A DNA stretch of 64,000 nt from Gudongella sp046224405 (lineage in GTDB: Bacteria; Bacillota; Clostridia; Tissierellales; Tissierellaceae): positions 19,013 to 83,012 of the forward strand of contig NZ_JBJXRK010000008.1 of assembly GCF_046224405.1 (NCBI RefSeq). The letters are read 5' to 3'. The notes below the pieces were generated by a model. It saw only the letters and a program-made list of their open reading frames with translations. It was not told the origin of the DNA and searched no databases. Positions 49,171-58,277 of the stretch are shown here, one piece after another. The first letter of the stretch is position 1; the number at the start of each line of letters is the position of its first letter. The position numbers were made by a program, and so were the translations under genes.

Positions 49171-50086
49171 TTATATCCCTCCCCACTACCTGAAGGATTC
49201 TGTTGAAGGATATGCTTCCATCCTTTACAGACACCCTGTCATCTCCTGTGAGGAGCATCTGTGAAAGGGCCTCCTTAAGGGTTGCATCCTGGGGTATTTC
49301 TGCCCCTTCCCATGGGATGCCCTCCATATAGTCTTCAGCATTCTTTCGTGAAAGGATTGTAAGGATACCCTCTCCTTTGAAGAAGCTGTCCACAAAATCA
49401 TCCTCTGAATGGAGGACCACCTTTTCAGGTGTGTCAAGACTTACAACCTTTCCATGGTTCATAATGCATATCCTGTCTCCAAGGAGTATGGCCTCATCTA
49501 TATCATGGGTTACGAATACCACTGTCTTCTGAAGACGTCTCTGGATTTGTCTGAATTCCTTCTGAAGCCTCAATCTGTTTATGGGGTCAACAGCACCAAA
49601 GGGCTCATCCATCAGCAGGATATCAGGATCTGATGCCAGGGCCCTTGCAACCCCAACTCTCTGGGCCTCACCACCTGAAAGTTGAGAGGGCTTTTTGTCC
49701 TTGTACTTCTCCGGGTCCAGACCCACAAGAAGCAGGAGCTCCTCCACCCTCTTGTCAATTTTCTTTTCCTCCCAGCCCAGCAGCTGGGGTACCGTTGCAA
49801 TGTTTTTCCATACGTTCATATGTGGAAAAAGACCTATGCTTTGGATAACATATCCTATTCCCTTTCTGAGGTCCTCCTCCACAAAGGAATCTATTTCCTT
49901 ATCCTTTATTTTTATGGTTCCAGAGGTTCTCTCGGCCATCTTGTTCATCAGCCTCAGTGTAGTTGACTTTCCGCAACCTGATGGTCCAAGTATTACAAGA
50001 AGCTCCCCCCTGTCAACATGAAGGGACAGATTGTCTACTGCCTTGAAATCTCCGTATGATTTTGTCACATTCTGCATTTCAATCAT
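49157..50086 (-). CDS. Osmoprotectant-type ABC transporter ATPase (YehX-like)
   Basis: This protein of about 309 residues has Walker A ILGPSGCGKSTTLRLM, the signature LSGGEAQRVGVARALASDPD, Walker B ILLMDEPFGAVDP and a later H-loop region FVTHDIDEAILL. The last 65 residues are a degenerate CBS-like extension that may be regulatory. ATG 50086 with AAGGAGG upstream is preferred over the TTG at 50092. It overlaps the YehW gene by 14 nt. Confidence 0.95.
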   Translation of the reverse strand: MIEMQNVTKSYGDFKAVDNLSLHVDRGELLVILGPSGCGKSTTLRLMNKMAERTSGTIKIKDKEIDSFVEEDLRKGIGYVIQSIGLFPHMNVWKNIATVPQLLGWEEKKIDKRVEELLLLVGLDPEKYKDKKPSQLSGGEAQRVGVARALASDPDILLMDEPFGAVDPINRLRLQKEFRQIQRRLQKTVVFVTHDIDEAILLGDRICIMNHGKVVSLDTPEKVVLHSEDDFVDSFFKGEGILTILSRKNAEDYMEGIPWEGAEIPQDATLKEALSQMLLTGDDRVSVKDGSISFNRILQVVGRDINEKA

Positions 50087-51230
50087 AAACAACCCTCCTT
50101 ACATACTTCTCAAATTCCTTGAGAGAATAGTCCAGAACAACTGTAAAGAACACAATGGGAATAACTCCAAGAAGTATCAGATCTGGGGATGCCTCCGCAA
50201 GTCCCAGAAACACAAAGCTTCCCATTCCTCCACCTCCTACCAGGCCTGCCAGCACCGCTCCGCCTATTGTCTGGATAAAGGCTATCCGGATGCCTGTGAA
50301 TATCACAGGGAAGGCTAGTGGTATCTCGATCTTTTTTAGGATTTGCCACCTGCTCATCCCCATCCCCCTTGCAGCCTCCACCACATTTTTATCTATGGAA
50401 TGAAAGCCGGTCAGGGTATTTCTTCCTATGGGCAGAAGGGTGTAAAGGGTAAGGGCCACAAAGGCAGGCGCCCAACCTATTCCACTAACTCCAATTGCCC
50501 TGAAAAAGGGGAGCTGTCCAAGTCCCGAAAGAGGTACAAGGAGTATCCCAAACAATGAAAGACTTGGTATTGTCTCTATTATGCTCAAGGGAACCATTAT
50601 CCTTCCCTCAAGCTTTTTCCTTGAATAAGCCAGGTATCCGAGAGGTATCGCCATCAGGGCTCCCGCCAATACCGATCCGAAGGTTAGGACCCCGTGGATG
50701 TAGAGGTTGTTGTAAAATTGTCCCTTTCTGACTCCATACTCCTTTATCAGTGATAGATCATCAAAGTACCCAATGGACACAAGGCTGCCCATGATCAGGA
50801 TAGCTCCAATTCCCATTGCAGCCTTGAGCCTTCTGCTCCAGCCTGCCCTGGGTAGATATGTTGACAGGATTATATACAGAGAAAGGATTTGAATATATAA
50901 TCCCGATGAAAAGCTTACTCTAGGGTTTGCTCCAACTTCCAGGATGTCTCTTGCTCCAGTGGGGATCAGGAATATGATTCCAGCTGCCATCACTATTCCA
51001 ACCATGGATATAAGTTCATTCTTTCTTTTTATCCCATACAAAGAAAGGGCCATAAATATGGCCCATCCCACAATAATCAAAGCTCCGAAAGCGCCAAGGT
51101 ATTCAAGGGCCAACAGCTTTTCCCCCGATACAATCCTGTTTGGCTTGACTTCCACCAAGGGAAGCAGAAAGAACCCTGCCATCCCCAACGCTGTCAGTAG
51201 AATCAATACCTTGTCTTTTTTTCCTGCCAT
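50079..51230 (-). CDS. Osmoprotectant-type ABC transporter permease with N-terminal extension (YehY-like)
   Basis: This protein of about 383 residues has a standard permease core at about 190-383 (EAARGMGMSRWQILKKIEIP as coupling loop) plus about five extra hydrophobic segments at the N terminus. That matches YehY (about 385 residues), and with the other genes reproduces the YehZYXW system, including order. ATG 51230 is used; the frame starts at GTG 51242. It overlaps the ATPase gene by 8 nt. Confidence 0.9.
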   Translation of the reverse strand: MAGKKDKVLILLTALGMAGFFLLPLVEVKPNRIVSGEKLLALEYLGAFGALIIVGWAIFMALSLYGIKRKNELISMVGIVMAAGIIFLIPTGARDILEVGANPRVSFSSGLYIQILSLYIILSTYLPRAGWSRRLKAAMGIGAILIMGSLVSIGYFDDLSLIKEYGVRKGQFYNNLYIHGVLTFGSVLAGALMAIPLGYLAYSRKKLEGRIMVPLSIIETIPSLSLFGILLVPLSGLGQLPFFRAIGVSGIGWAPAFVALTLYTLLPIGRNTLTGFHSIDKNVVEAARGMGMSRWQILKKIEIPLAFPVIFTGIRIAFIQTIGGAVLAGLVGGGGMGSFVFLGLAEASPDLILLGVIPIVFFTVVLDYSLKEFEKYVRRVVYD

Positions 51231-51247
51231 AATATCACCCACTGAAG

Positions 51248-52195
51248 CTACCGTTCAATCAGTCCGTTTTCAAGAAGATGGTCTTGTGCAACATCTCGTG
51301 GTGAAGCTCCATCAACTATTACCATCTTGTTCATTTCCTGAAGGTTTTCCAAATTCAGGGTTCCGAAAGCCTCTTCAATGATTTCCCCTATTTCAGGATA
51401 CTTTTCCAGCACTTCAGCCCTTACGATAGCAGAGGGCTCATACACGGGAGGTATTGACAAGGGATCGTCAATAACCACCAGGTCCAAATCCGCAATTGAA
51501 CCATCTGTACCATAAGCAAGTGCTACGTTGACTCCGTCTGTCCCATTGGCCAATGCACTCAAGGTCTCAGCTGTGTTTCCATGAGGCAGCATAATGATCT
51601 GATCTGGAGTAAGTGAAAATCCATATGCTTCCTCCATGCCCAGAAGACCGGTGTATTTCTCCGCAAAAAGCTGGCTGGTGATAAATTTTACATAGCCGCC
51701 ATTGTTAACATATTCAGCAAAGTCGTACATGTCTGTGATATCATTCTCTTCTGCGAATTCCCTTTTGACTGCCATGGCCTCTGTATTGTTTGCCTTTGCA
51801 GGACTTAGCCAAACAAGGTTGTTGTTTTCCTCATCATACCCTCTTATAGCCTGGTAGCCCTCTTCTGCGTCCCTCCACAGATCCTCCTCAAATCCCTCGG
51901 AGTAGAACTGTCCGTTGCCAGTATAGTCGATTCCAATGTGCAGCTCTCCTTCAAGAAGCGCATTCCTGTGGACATCTGGGGTTCCAAACTGAACCTTATC
52001 CACAATTTCATAACCCTTATCCTCAAGGGCAAGAAGAATCATGTTCCCAAGAATTCCACCCTCAGTATCCACAAAGGATCCCAGCACTATGGGATCGTCA
52101 GGATTCTTCACTTCTCCATCAGTACCTGCACCACAGGCTGAAAGCACAAGCACAAGTGTCATTATTCCAATTATTGTAATGAGTCTTTTTCTCAT
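51248..52195 (-). CDS. Osmoprotectant-type ABC transporter substrate-binding lipoprotein (YehZ/OpuCC-like)
   Basis: This 315-residue lipoprotein has a signal with lipobox LSAC (about C21) and an OpuAC-type binding fold: PIVLGSFVDTEGGILGNMIL, HIGIDYTGNGQFYSEGFEED and NVALAYGTDGSIADLDLVVI. The aromatic cage of betaine-binding proteins is suggested by several Tyr/Trp residues but cannot be fixed without structure. A strong GGAGGAGG site precedes the ATG. It is the first gene of the operon. Confidence 0.93.
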   Translation of the reverse strand: MRKRLITIIGIMTLVLVLSACGAGTDGEVKNPDDPIVLGSFVDTEGGILGNMILLALEDKGYEIVDKVQFGTPDVHRNALLEGELHIGIDYTGNGQFYSEGFEEDLWRDAEEGYQAIRGYDEENNNLVWLSPAKANNTEAMAVKREFAEENDITDMYDFAEYVNNGGYVKFITSQLFAEKYTGLLGMEEAYGFSLTPDQIIMLPHGNTAETLSALANGTDGVNVALAYGTDGSIADLDLVVIDDPLSIPPVYEPSAIVRAEVLEKYPEIGEIIEEAFGTLNLENLQEMNKMVIVDGASPRDVAQDHLLENGLIER

Positions 52196-52274
52196 TTTTT
52201 CTCCTCCTCCATTTTATACCTTAATATGGTAATCCATGGAGAATACATACCCGATTGCCAGGCAATTAATCAAG

Positions 52275-52341
52275 TGAGTCAAGGGGGACGGTTCTGCTGA
52301 CTCACTTATTTTGAGTCAGCAGAACCGTCCCCCTTGACTCA
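52275..52341. repeat. Palindromic repeat, copies 2a/2b: perfect 30-bp inverted repeat with 7-nt loop
   Basis: The left arm 52275-52304 and right arm 52312-52341 are exact reverse complements; the loop is CTTATTT. Each arm starts TGAGTCAAGGGGGACGGTTC and ends TGACTCA, so each unit is itself bounded by complementary TGAGTCA/TGACTCA. The right arm encodes the C terminus LMSQGGRFC and the stop of the minus-strand radical SAM gene. It resembles REP/BIME-like elements found in many Clostridia and may end transcription in both directions. Confidence 0.9.
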
Positions 52342-53686
52342 TCAGTCTGATATACTTTATTGAGGCTCCAATGGTACCCTTGAGAATCCGAAGGATATTG
52401 ACAAAGCCATACTTTCTGATCATCTGGGTATTTTTGTTTATGGCAAGGTTTATATACACATAGGTCTTCAAGAGCTCCATATAATAGGACCTAAGTGACA
52501 TCCTGGAGGGCATTATCATAACCTGCCCAAAGCTCCACATGTGGTAATCCTCAACCTTGTACAGGAGTCGATCCTTGTACTTTTCAAATAGAGGCAGACC
52601 TGGAAAAGGTGTAAGGGGGTTAATTGTGGATATCTCTGGAGAAAGCTCCCTTATGTATCTTCTGAATGTCCTAAAGTCTCCCTTGCTCCAATCGGGATGG
52701 GCCATAAAGGAAGCCCATACATCAATCCCCAACTCCTTGAGGAGCCTTGCCACCTCCCTGTTTTCATCGGTGGTGGATTTTTTTCTGTAGGTCTTCATTT
52801 CACCATCATCAAAGGTTTCATACCCCACCAGCAGAGCCTTAAGTCCAAGTGATGCCATCTTCCTGACCTTGTCCCTGTACCTGAGGATTCCATGGACCGA
52901 CCCATATGCTATGTAATTCTTTTCTATACCGCTTTCCTCAATAAAGCCTATTAGACTGTCCACCTTCATGTCATCAGTAAACAGGTCATTGTCGATAAAC
53001 ATGACCGTAGGCTCCTTTATTGAGAGGAGATCCTCCTTCCAGATTTCATCTGGCAGAATTTCCTCCCTGGCTCCCTCTATCCTCCAACGGAGACAGAAGT
53101 CGCAGGTCTTGCCGCATCCAAACCCCAGCTCCATTATGGCGGCAGGCCTGTATCCAAAGTAGGAATAGTGATCTCTGTATACCTTTGTGGACTCCCTGTC
53201 TGGAGGGAGGTAGAGGTTTCTCCCCTGAACTCCAGTGTCATGATATGACAGGTCTCTTGAAAGAACCCCATCAGTTATCTGGAGCTTTCCCTTTTCGATC
53301 TGTTCCATTAAGCCCAGAAGATTCTCCCTGTTTGTGAACCTGAAAATATGGTCCACCCTTTCATCCAGGAAGCTCTCAGGTGATAGGAGCGCCTGGGTTC
53401 CTCCCACCATGGTGATGATTTTCTGGTCATATTCCTTGCACCTTCCTGCAATGGACAGGACCTTCTGTACATCTATGCAAAGGCTTGTTATCCCAACAAT
53501 ATCCGGTGTAAACTCCCTAAGCTCACTTAAAAGGTCATCCTGGATCATCATATCCAGAATCTTCACCTCATGGTCATCCTTCAGGACCCCATATATCATT
53601 TCAAGTCCCAGGGGCTCGGAAAACATGAAGCTTCCAAGTGTAATTGCCTGCTTGATTCTTGGGGGTCTTATCAATAGTATTTTCAT
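52316..53686 (-). CDS. B12-binding-type radical SAM protein 1 of the unknown operon
   Basis: This protein of about 456 residues has a Rossmann-like cobalamin-binding-type N-terminal domain (KILLIRPPRIKQA, EPLGLEMIYGVL, VGGTQALLSPESFLDE) without the DxHxxG motif, then a radical SAM core with GFGCGKTCDFCLRW (C191, C195, C198) binding the 4Fe-4S cluster. The C-terminal 100 residues are shared with proteins 3 and 4 (TPFPGLPLFEKYKDRLL and RKYGFVNILRILKGTIGASI). It is the last gene of the seven-gene operon, and its C terminus is encoded in a palindromic repeat. Substrate unknown. Confidence 0.87.
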   Translation of the reverse strand: MKILLIRPPRIKQAITLGSFMFSEPLGLEMIYGVLKDDHEVKILDMMIQDDLLSELREFTPDIVGITSLCIDVQKVLSIAGRCKEYDQKIITMVGGTQALLSPESFLDERVDHIFRFTNRENLLGLMEQIEKGKLQITDGVLSRDLSYHDTGVQGRNLYLPPDRESTKVYRDHYSYFGYRPAAIMELGFGCGKTCDFCLRWRIEGAREEILPDEIWKEDLLSIKEPTVMFIDNDLFTDDMKVDSLIGFIEESGIEKNYIAYGSVHGILRYRDKVRKMASLGLKALLVGYETFDDGEMKTYRKKSTTDENREVARLLKELGIDVWASFMAHPDWSKGDFRTFRRYIRELSPEISTINPLTPFPGLPLFEKYKDRLLYKVEDYHMWSFGQVMIMPSRMSLRSYYMELLKTYVYINLAINKNTQMIRKYGFVNILRILKGTIGASIKYIRLMSQGGRFC

Positions 53687-53697
53687 TTTGTCCTCCC

Positions 53698-55020
53698 TTA
53701 GAAAATGTTGGGGGTTATCCTGTGCCTTATCTGATGTCTGTAATAAAGGTTTACCATTCCATAGAAAAGGTACCTTAAGGGCTGTTTCACAAATTCCTTC
53801 TTCATGATATTTCTTCTGAAAATGGACTTCAGGGTGAAGAGGGACTCGTAAAGCTCCCAGTAGCTGTCTGTAAGCTCCCGGGAGGTCATATTGGCAGGTG
53901 TATGTACGGCTGCCGTTCCATCGTAGGAATAGATGTCCTTGTTCTCAAGCCTCCCCGCATCCTCCATCTCTTTGAAAAAAGAAGTCCCCGGAAACGGCGT
54001 CAGGATGTAGAACCTGGGAACAGAAATCCTGTTATCCTCTATGAAATCCTTGGTCCTTCTTATGGACTCCAATGTGTCCCCTTCCCCTCCAAGAACCATC
54101 TCAGTGGATACGTCTATTCCATGGCTCTTTATGTTCTTAATTAATTCCGTGTACTCGTCAGGCCTTGCCCAGCCCTTGTTCATGGCTACCAGACTCTCCC
54201 TGCTTATGCTTTCAAGTCCAAAGCTGAGGGTCGTACAGCCGCTGTCTGCAAGGTCTCTTAGCAGCTCATCCTCCCTGCCTATCCTTATGTCGCATTGGCT
54301 CATCCAATTAAGCTTCAGCTCCCTTAGGATACCTAAAAGCTCCCTAAGGTATTCCCGGTCGGAGAATATGTTGTCATCAAGGAGCAAAACCTTCCTGAAG
54401 CCCAGGTCCTTAACCTGCTGAAGATCCCTTTTAACCTCCTGCACCGGTTTTTTCACATAGCTGCCCTTATAGAGGCAGGCCACAGAGCAGAAGCTGCAGG
54501 TGTTGGGACATCCCCTTCCCGCCTGGACCGGAAGGAAGTCGCCAATGCTCTTGCCCATAATGAGATCAAACCTCGGTTTTGGAGTTGAAAACCAACCATC
54601 CTTAAGGGGCTCCCTGTAGTGTGCCTTGAGCTTTCCAGTTTCAAAATCCTCAATGAGATTTCTCCACACAAGCTCTGCATCCCCCTCTACAAGACAGTCA
54701 CAGTGTTTCATGGACTCCTGGGGCATGATGCTGGCCATATATCCACCCATTATGACGGTCTTTCCCCTTCTTCTGAATTCCTTGGCTATGTCTATTGAAC
54801 GGATCACCCCATGTCCCATGGTGCTTATTCCAATAAGGTCCGCATCTGCATGGAAGGGGATGTCCTCAATTATCTCAAAAATAAGCTCCACCTCCCAGTC
54901 CGGAGGGGTCATGGCGGCAAGAAGGGGAAGGGATAGGCCTACAAAATACAGCTTCTTCTTTTTTATGGGATTTCCCTGTCTATCATATGGACTTGGCTGT
55001 ATCAGCAACAGCTTTTTCAT
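53698..55020 (-). CDS. B12-binding-type radical SAM protein 2 of the unknown operon (BchE/HpnJ-like subtype)
   Basis: This 440-residue protein has an N-terminal Rossmann-like domain (KLLLIQPSPYDRQGNPIKKK, MTPPDWEVELIFEIIEDIPF, MGGYMASIMPQESMKHCDCL) and the radical SAM motif GRGCPNTCSFCSVACLY (C171, C175, C178). It differs from the other three operon radical SAM proteins and resembles the BchE/P-methylase-like B12 subgroup. Its ATG overlaps the stop of gene 3 by 1 nt. Substrate unknown; oxidative cyclisation, methylation or C-C bond formation are all possible for this class. Confidence 0.87.
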   Translation of the reverse strand: MKKLLLIQPSPYDRQGNPIKKKKLYFVGLSLPLLAAMTPPDWEVELIFEIIEDIPFHADADLIGISTMGHGVIRSIDIAKEFRRRGKTVIMGGYMASIMPQESMKHCDCLVEGDAELVWRNLIEDFETGKLKAHYREPLKDGWFSTPKPRFDLIMGKSIGDFLPVQAGRGCPNTCSFCSVACLYKGSYVKKPVQEVKRDLQQVKDLGFRKVLLLDDNIFSDREYLRELLGILRELKLNWMSQCDIRIGREDELLRDLADSGCTTLSFGLESISRESLVAMNKGWARPDEYTELIKNIKSHGIDVSTEMVLGGEGDTLESIRRTKDFIEDNRISVPRFYILTPFPGTSFFKEMEDAGRLENKDIYSYDGTAAVHTPANMTSRELTDSYWELYESLFTLKSIFRRNIMKKEFVKQPLRYLFYGMVNLYYRHQIRHRITPNIF

Positions 55021-56384
55021 CAGTATCCCCTCACAATTTTCTTCATGTACTGGAAAGCAACCATCTGACTTCCCTTCAGCATCCTAAGATTTGCCCCAAG
55101 GCCGTATTTCCTGACCAATCGGACTATGTTTACAGGTCTTGTCACAACCCTGTAGTAGCTAAGGAGCAAGCGTCCATAGAACATCCTTACACTCATCTTC
55201 TCAGGCCTAAGGACCACATGTGCCATGTCAAATACGTGATGCTCCGAAGTATCATAAAGGAGCCTGTCCCTGTATTCCTCAAAGATGGATGTACCCGGCA
55301 GGGGCGTCAATGGCTGCAGGTTGACAAAGGTAACCTTCATCCTTTTAAGCCATCCTGTCAGCTCCCGAAAGTCCTCCCTTGAAAAGTCCAAGGGAATGAT
55401 CATGGTCGCATAGAGTTCAATTCCAAGCTCTCTCAAAATCTGGATGGCCTTTTCATTGGTATCCCTCGAGGTCTTCTTGTTGTAGTCATAAAGGTCCTTA
55501 TCCCTTATGGATTCAACCCCTACAATTACAGCCTCCAGGCCCACATCCCTCAATTCCTCCATAACATCCCTGTTCCGGGCGATGAAATCCGCCCTTCCAT
55601 AGACAAGATACCTCTTGTTTATCCTCCTCTCCCTCAGGAGACTGGCAAAGCTCAAGAGCTTGTCTCTTCCAAACAGGAAATCATCGTCAACTATGTATAC
55701 TTCTTCCTCAGGTATGTCAATAAGCTCATCCACTACGGCTTCCATTGACCTGGAATGATACCTTCCCCCTGTGATTTCCCTGCAGAAGCAAAACCTGCAG
55801 CTGTAGGGGCAGCCGTAGGAGGTCTTCATCAAGGCACAGGGATTGTGGAACATGTAGTAGTAGCTGGTTCTGTATTTTCTTACACTGCTTCTGTCAGGGG
55901 GAATCAGATTAAAGTCTATCTCTTCCCTTGAAATCCTTTCAATCTCCCTTCTGATTTCATCCAGCCCTCTCCCATGAAGGATTCCCCTAAGGGCACTGAC
56001 CAATGCCTTCACTCCATTTCTTCCAAACACAAGGTGGAGGTCCAAGCCTGAATAGTCCTCTGGAACAACCTCGGAATGGACTCCACCTACACCTGTGATT
56101 GCACCGGGTAAGGTATTCTTGACCTGCCTTGCCATATCCCCTATTGTTCCCACATGGGTTATATAGCCTGTGAAGAGAACCATATCCGGTCTTTTTTCTT
56201 CAAGGATACTTTTAAAGGATTTTCTTTCAAGGATCATATCCGCTATTTCAATTTGGCATTTATCCTTAAGGTCCTCAGGAATATTTGAAATCAGATACTC
56301 CAGCTCCAATGGCTCACAGATCATCACATGTTTTAATCCGATTGTCTCCCCATGTGGCTTTGGCCTTACCAATAGTATCTTCAT
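55020..56384 (-). CDS. B12-binding-type radical SAM protein 3 of the unknown operon
   Basis: This protein of about 454 residues has an N-terminal domain with KILLVRPKPHGETIGLKHVM, CEPLELEYLISNIPEDL and TGVGGVHSEVVPEDYSG, and a radical SAM core at YGCPYSCRFCFC (C192, C196, C199). It is a paralogue of proteins 1 and 4, sharing the TPLPGTSIFEEYRDRLL and RKYGLGANLRMLKGSQMVAF regions. ATG 56384 (GAGGAGG 5 nt upstream) is preferred over GTG 56387, and it overlaps the methyltransferase stop by 1 nt. Substrate unknown. Confidence 0.88.
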   Translation of the reverse strand: MKILLVRPKPHGETIGLKHVMICEPLELEYLISNIPEDLKDKCQIEIADMILERKSFKSILEEKRPDMVLFTGYITHVGTIGDMARQVKNTLPGAITGVGGVHSEVVPEDYSGLDLHLVFGRNGVKALVSALRGILHGRGLDEIRREIERISREEIDFNLIPPDRSSVRKYRTSYYYMFHNPCALMKTSYGCPYSCRFCFCREITGGRYHSRSMEAVVDELIDIPEEEVYIVDDDFLFGRDKLLSFASLLRERRINKRYLVYGRADFIARNRDVMEELRDVGLEAVIVGVESIRDKDLYDYNKKTSRDTNEKAIQILRELGIELYATMIIPLDFSREDFRELTGWLKRMKVTFVNLQPLTPLPGTSIFEEYRDRLLYDTSEHHVFDMAHVVLRPEKMSVRMFYGRLLLSYYRVVTRPVNIVRLVRKYGLGANLRMLKGSQMVAFQYMKKIVRGY

Positions 56385-56998
56385 CACTGCCTCCTCAATG
56401 TATATACGGCTATAGTGGGCATGTAGAAGGACTCCCTTATTACATGCCTCCTTTCCACAAGAAAGAAACCCCTAACCATATCCCTGAACTCCACATCAGA
56501 AGGATAGCTTGCAGGACCTGTAGTGAGCTTGACAAGAGAGAGGGCGACCTTGTCATAGGCTGTGTCGCCGCTTGCAAATGCAATGATAAGCTTGCCACCT
56601 GGATTTAGTCTTTCTGCAATATCCTTGATCACACCTCTTTTGTTCCTGTAATATGGCAGAGAGTGGGTGCAGCTGATCAGGTCGAATTTTTCATCAAGGT
56701 CTCCAATATCCTCTGCTTCCATATTAAGGTGCCTTACATAAGGATTATTTCTTCTTGAAGTCTGGAGCATGCCCTTTGAAAAATCAAGGCCCGTGATTTC
56801 CATATCCCTTAACTCCTCACGAACAGATCTTATCAGCTCACCAGGTCCACAGCCAAGGTCCAGGAGGCTACGGGCACCTTCCATCCATTCACCCTTTATT
56901 ATATCCTTAACGTATTCTCTTGTTGGTCTTAGGGATTTTTTCTGAACCCAGAGTTTGTTATATCTACCTGCCCAGAAATCCCATATTGTTTTTTCCAT
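56384..56998 (-). CDS. Class I SAM-dependent methyltransferase of the unknown operon
   Basis: This 204-residue protein has the class I methyltransferase motif LLDLGCGPGELI (residues 46-57), an acidic motif II equivalent, and the family start MEKTIWDFWAGRYNKLWVQK. It lies between radical SAM proteins 4 and 3 in the operon, with a 4-nt gap to one and a 1-nt overlap with the other. It could methylate the pathway intermediate or product. No further substrate clue is visible. Confidence 0.88.
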   Translation of the reverse strand: MEKTIWDFWAGRYNKLWVQKKSLRPTREYVKDIIKGEWMEGARSLLDLGCGPGELIRSVREELRDMEITGLDFSKGMLQTSRRNNPYVRHLNMEAEDIGDLDEKFDLISCTHSLPYYRNKRGVIKDIAERLNPGGKLIIAFASGDTAYDKVALSLVKLTTGPASYPSDVEFRDMVRGFFLVERRHVIRESFYMPTIAVYTLRRQ

Positions 56999-57002
56999 GA
57001 TA

Positions 57003-58277
57003 TTACCTCATCGCTATATATTTTAATATCCGTTTCGAGAACAGAAGCTTCAGATGGCTTAAGTAAAACATTCCATAAAACACAGGCCGTGGAAGCCTGG
57101 ATGGTAGAACAAGGTGAAGGAAATCAAACCTTTCCGGCCTGTCACTTGTCAGGCTGTCCTTGTACCAATGGAATTCTTCACTCCCTGGGAGAGGGGTGAA
57201 TATGGAAATGGTGTAAAGGTCAAGGCTGTTCTTTATGATAAAGCTCCATAGCCTGAAAAATTCACCCATCCCATAGTCAGGATGTACCATGAAAAGGGCG
57301 GTCAGCTGGATATTGCTCTCTCTTAAGAGCCTTATGGCCTCTTTATATATGTTTCCATCCATATTCTTGTTGTAGTCTTTAAGCTCCTCCTTATCAGGGG
57401 TTTCAAAGCCAATTATAACCTCATGTAGACCGGAATCATGGAGTTCCCCAAGGAGGTCACCCTCCCTTTTTATGAAATCCGCCCTTAGATAGGCTATAAT
57501 GCTTCCCTTAAAATCCACAGCCCTTGATGCTTCAATAAACTCAAGCGCATCCTTCCGGTCCACAAGGAGCACATCATCCACTATCCAGTAATGGTCTGCA
57601 CCAATACCATCCATTTCACCAAACATCTGGTAGAAATCAGGTCTTACATAGGTGCTCCCGTTAAGACTTCTGCAGTAGCAATAGCTACAGTTATAGGGAC
57701 AGCCCCTTCCTCCCTTGATCAGGGCAATCCCCTTCTTGTCAACATACCTTAATCTGTCCCTATTCTTAAGGAACAGGTCTCTTGATGGTAGAATGCCTTC
57801 AGGCCTTTGTACAGACCTTACCTCTCCCAATGCCCAGGTGTCGTCCCTCTTTCTTATATGGACCCCAGGAAGCTCTCCAGCCCATCCACCCCTTTGTAGA
57901 TTGGACAGAAGCTCCCTGAAAATCTCAAAGTCCTGGGAATGAAATATGAAATCTATATATTCCTCCATGAACTTATTGCTGTTTAGCTGCACATGTACTC
58001 CAGAGACCATGACAAGGATATTGCTGTCCCGACCCTTCCACCAACGGGCCCGTTTAAGAATTTCCTCCTCTGCCACATTATAGCCAGTAAGAATCACCAT
58101 ATCGGGCAGCCTGTCACCAGGAGCCTCCAGGCTAAAAACAGGGTCTAGTATAATGCTTTCAATATCCATGGAATCCAGGACCGTCTTAAGGTACATAAGC
58201 TCAAGTGGCTCTGTAACTATTGGTTCAAATCTTGAAAACAAGGTCTTTTTTCTTACCTTTTCAAGATATATCAGCAT
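57003..58277 (-). CDS. B12-binding-type radical SAM protein 4 of the unknown operon
   Basis: This 424-residue protein is a paralogue of proteins 1 and 3. It has TEPLELMYLKTVLDSMDIES, VSGVHVQLNSNKFMEEYIDF and the radical SAM motif GRGCPYNCSYCYC (C193, C197, C200). Its C-terminal region is shorter than that of 1 and 3. The first 60 residues lack clear B12-binding residues. AAGGAGGAG lies directly upstream, and it overlaps the acyltransferase gene by 17 nt. Substrate unknown. Confidence 0.87.
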   Translation of the reverse strand: MLIYLEKVRKKTLFSRFEPIVTEPLELMYLKTVLDSMDIESIILDPVFSLEAPGDRLPDMVILTGYNVAEEEILKRARWWKGRDSNILVMVSGVHVQLNSNKFMEEYIDFIFHSQDFEIFRELLSNLQRGGWAGELPGVHIRKRDDTWALGEVRSVQRPEGILPSRDLFLKNRDRLRYVDKKGIALIKGGRGCPYNCSYCYCRSLNGSTYVRPDFYQMFGEMDGIGADHYWIVDDVLLVDRKDALEFIEASRAVDFKGSIIAYLRADFIKREGDLLGELHDSGLHEVIIGFETPDKEELKDYNKNMDGNIYKEAIRLLRESNIQLTALFMVHPDYGMGEFFRLWSFIIKNSLDLYTISIFTPLPGSEEFHWYKDSLTSDRPERFDFLHLVLPSRLPRPVFYGMFYLSHLKLLFSKRILKYIAMR

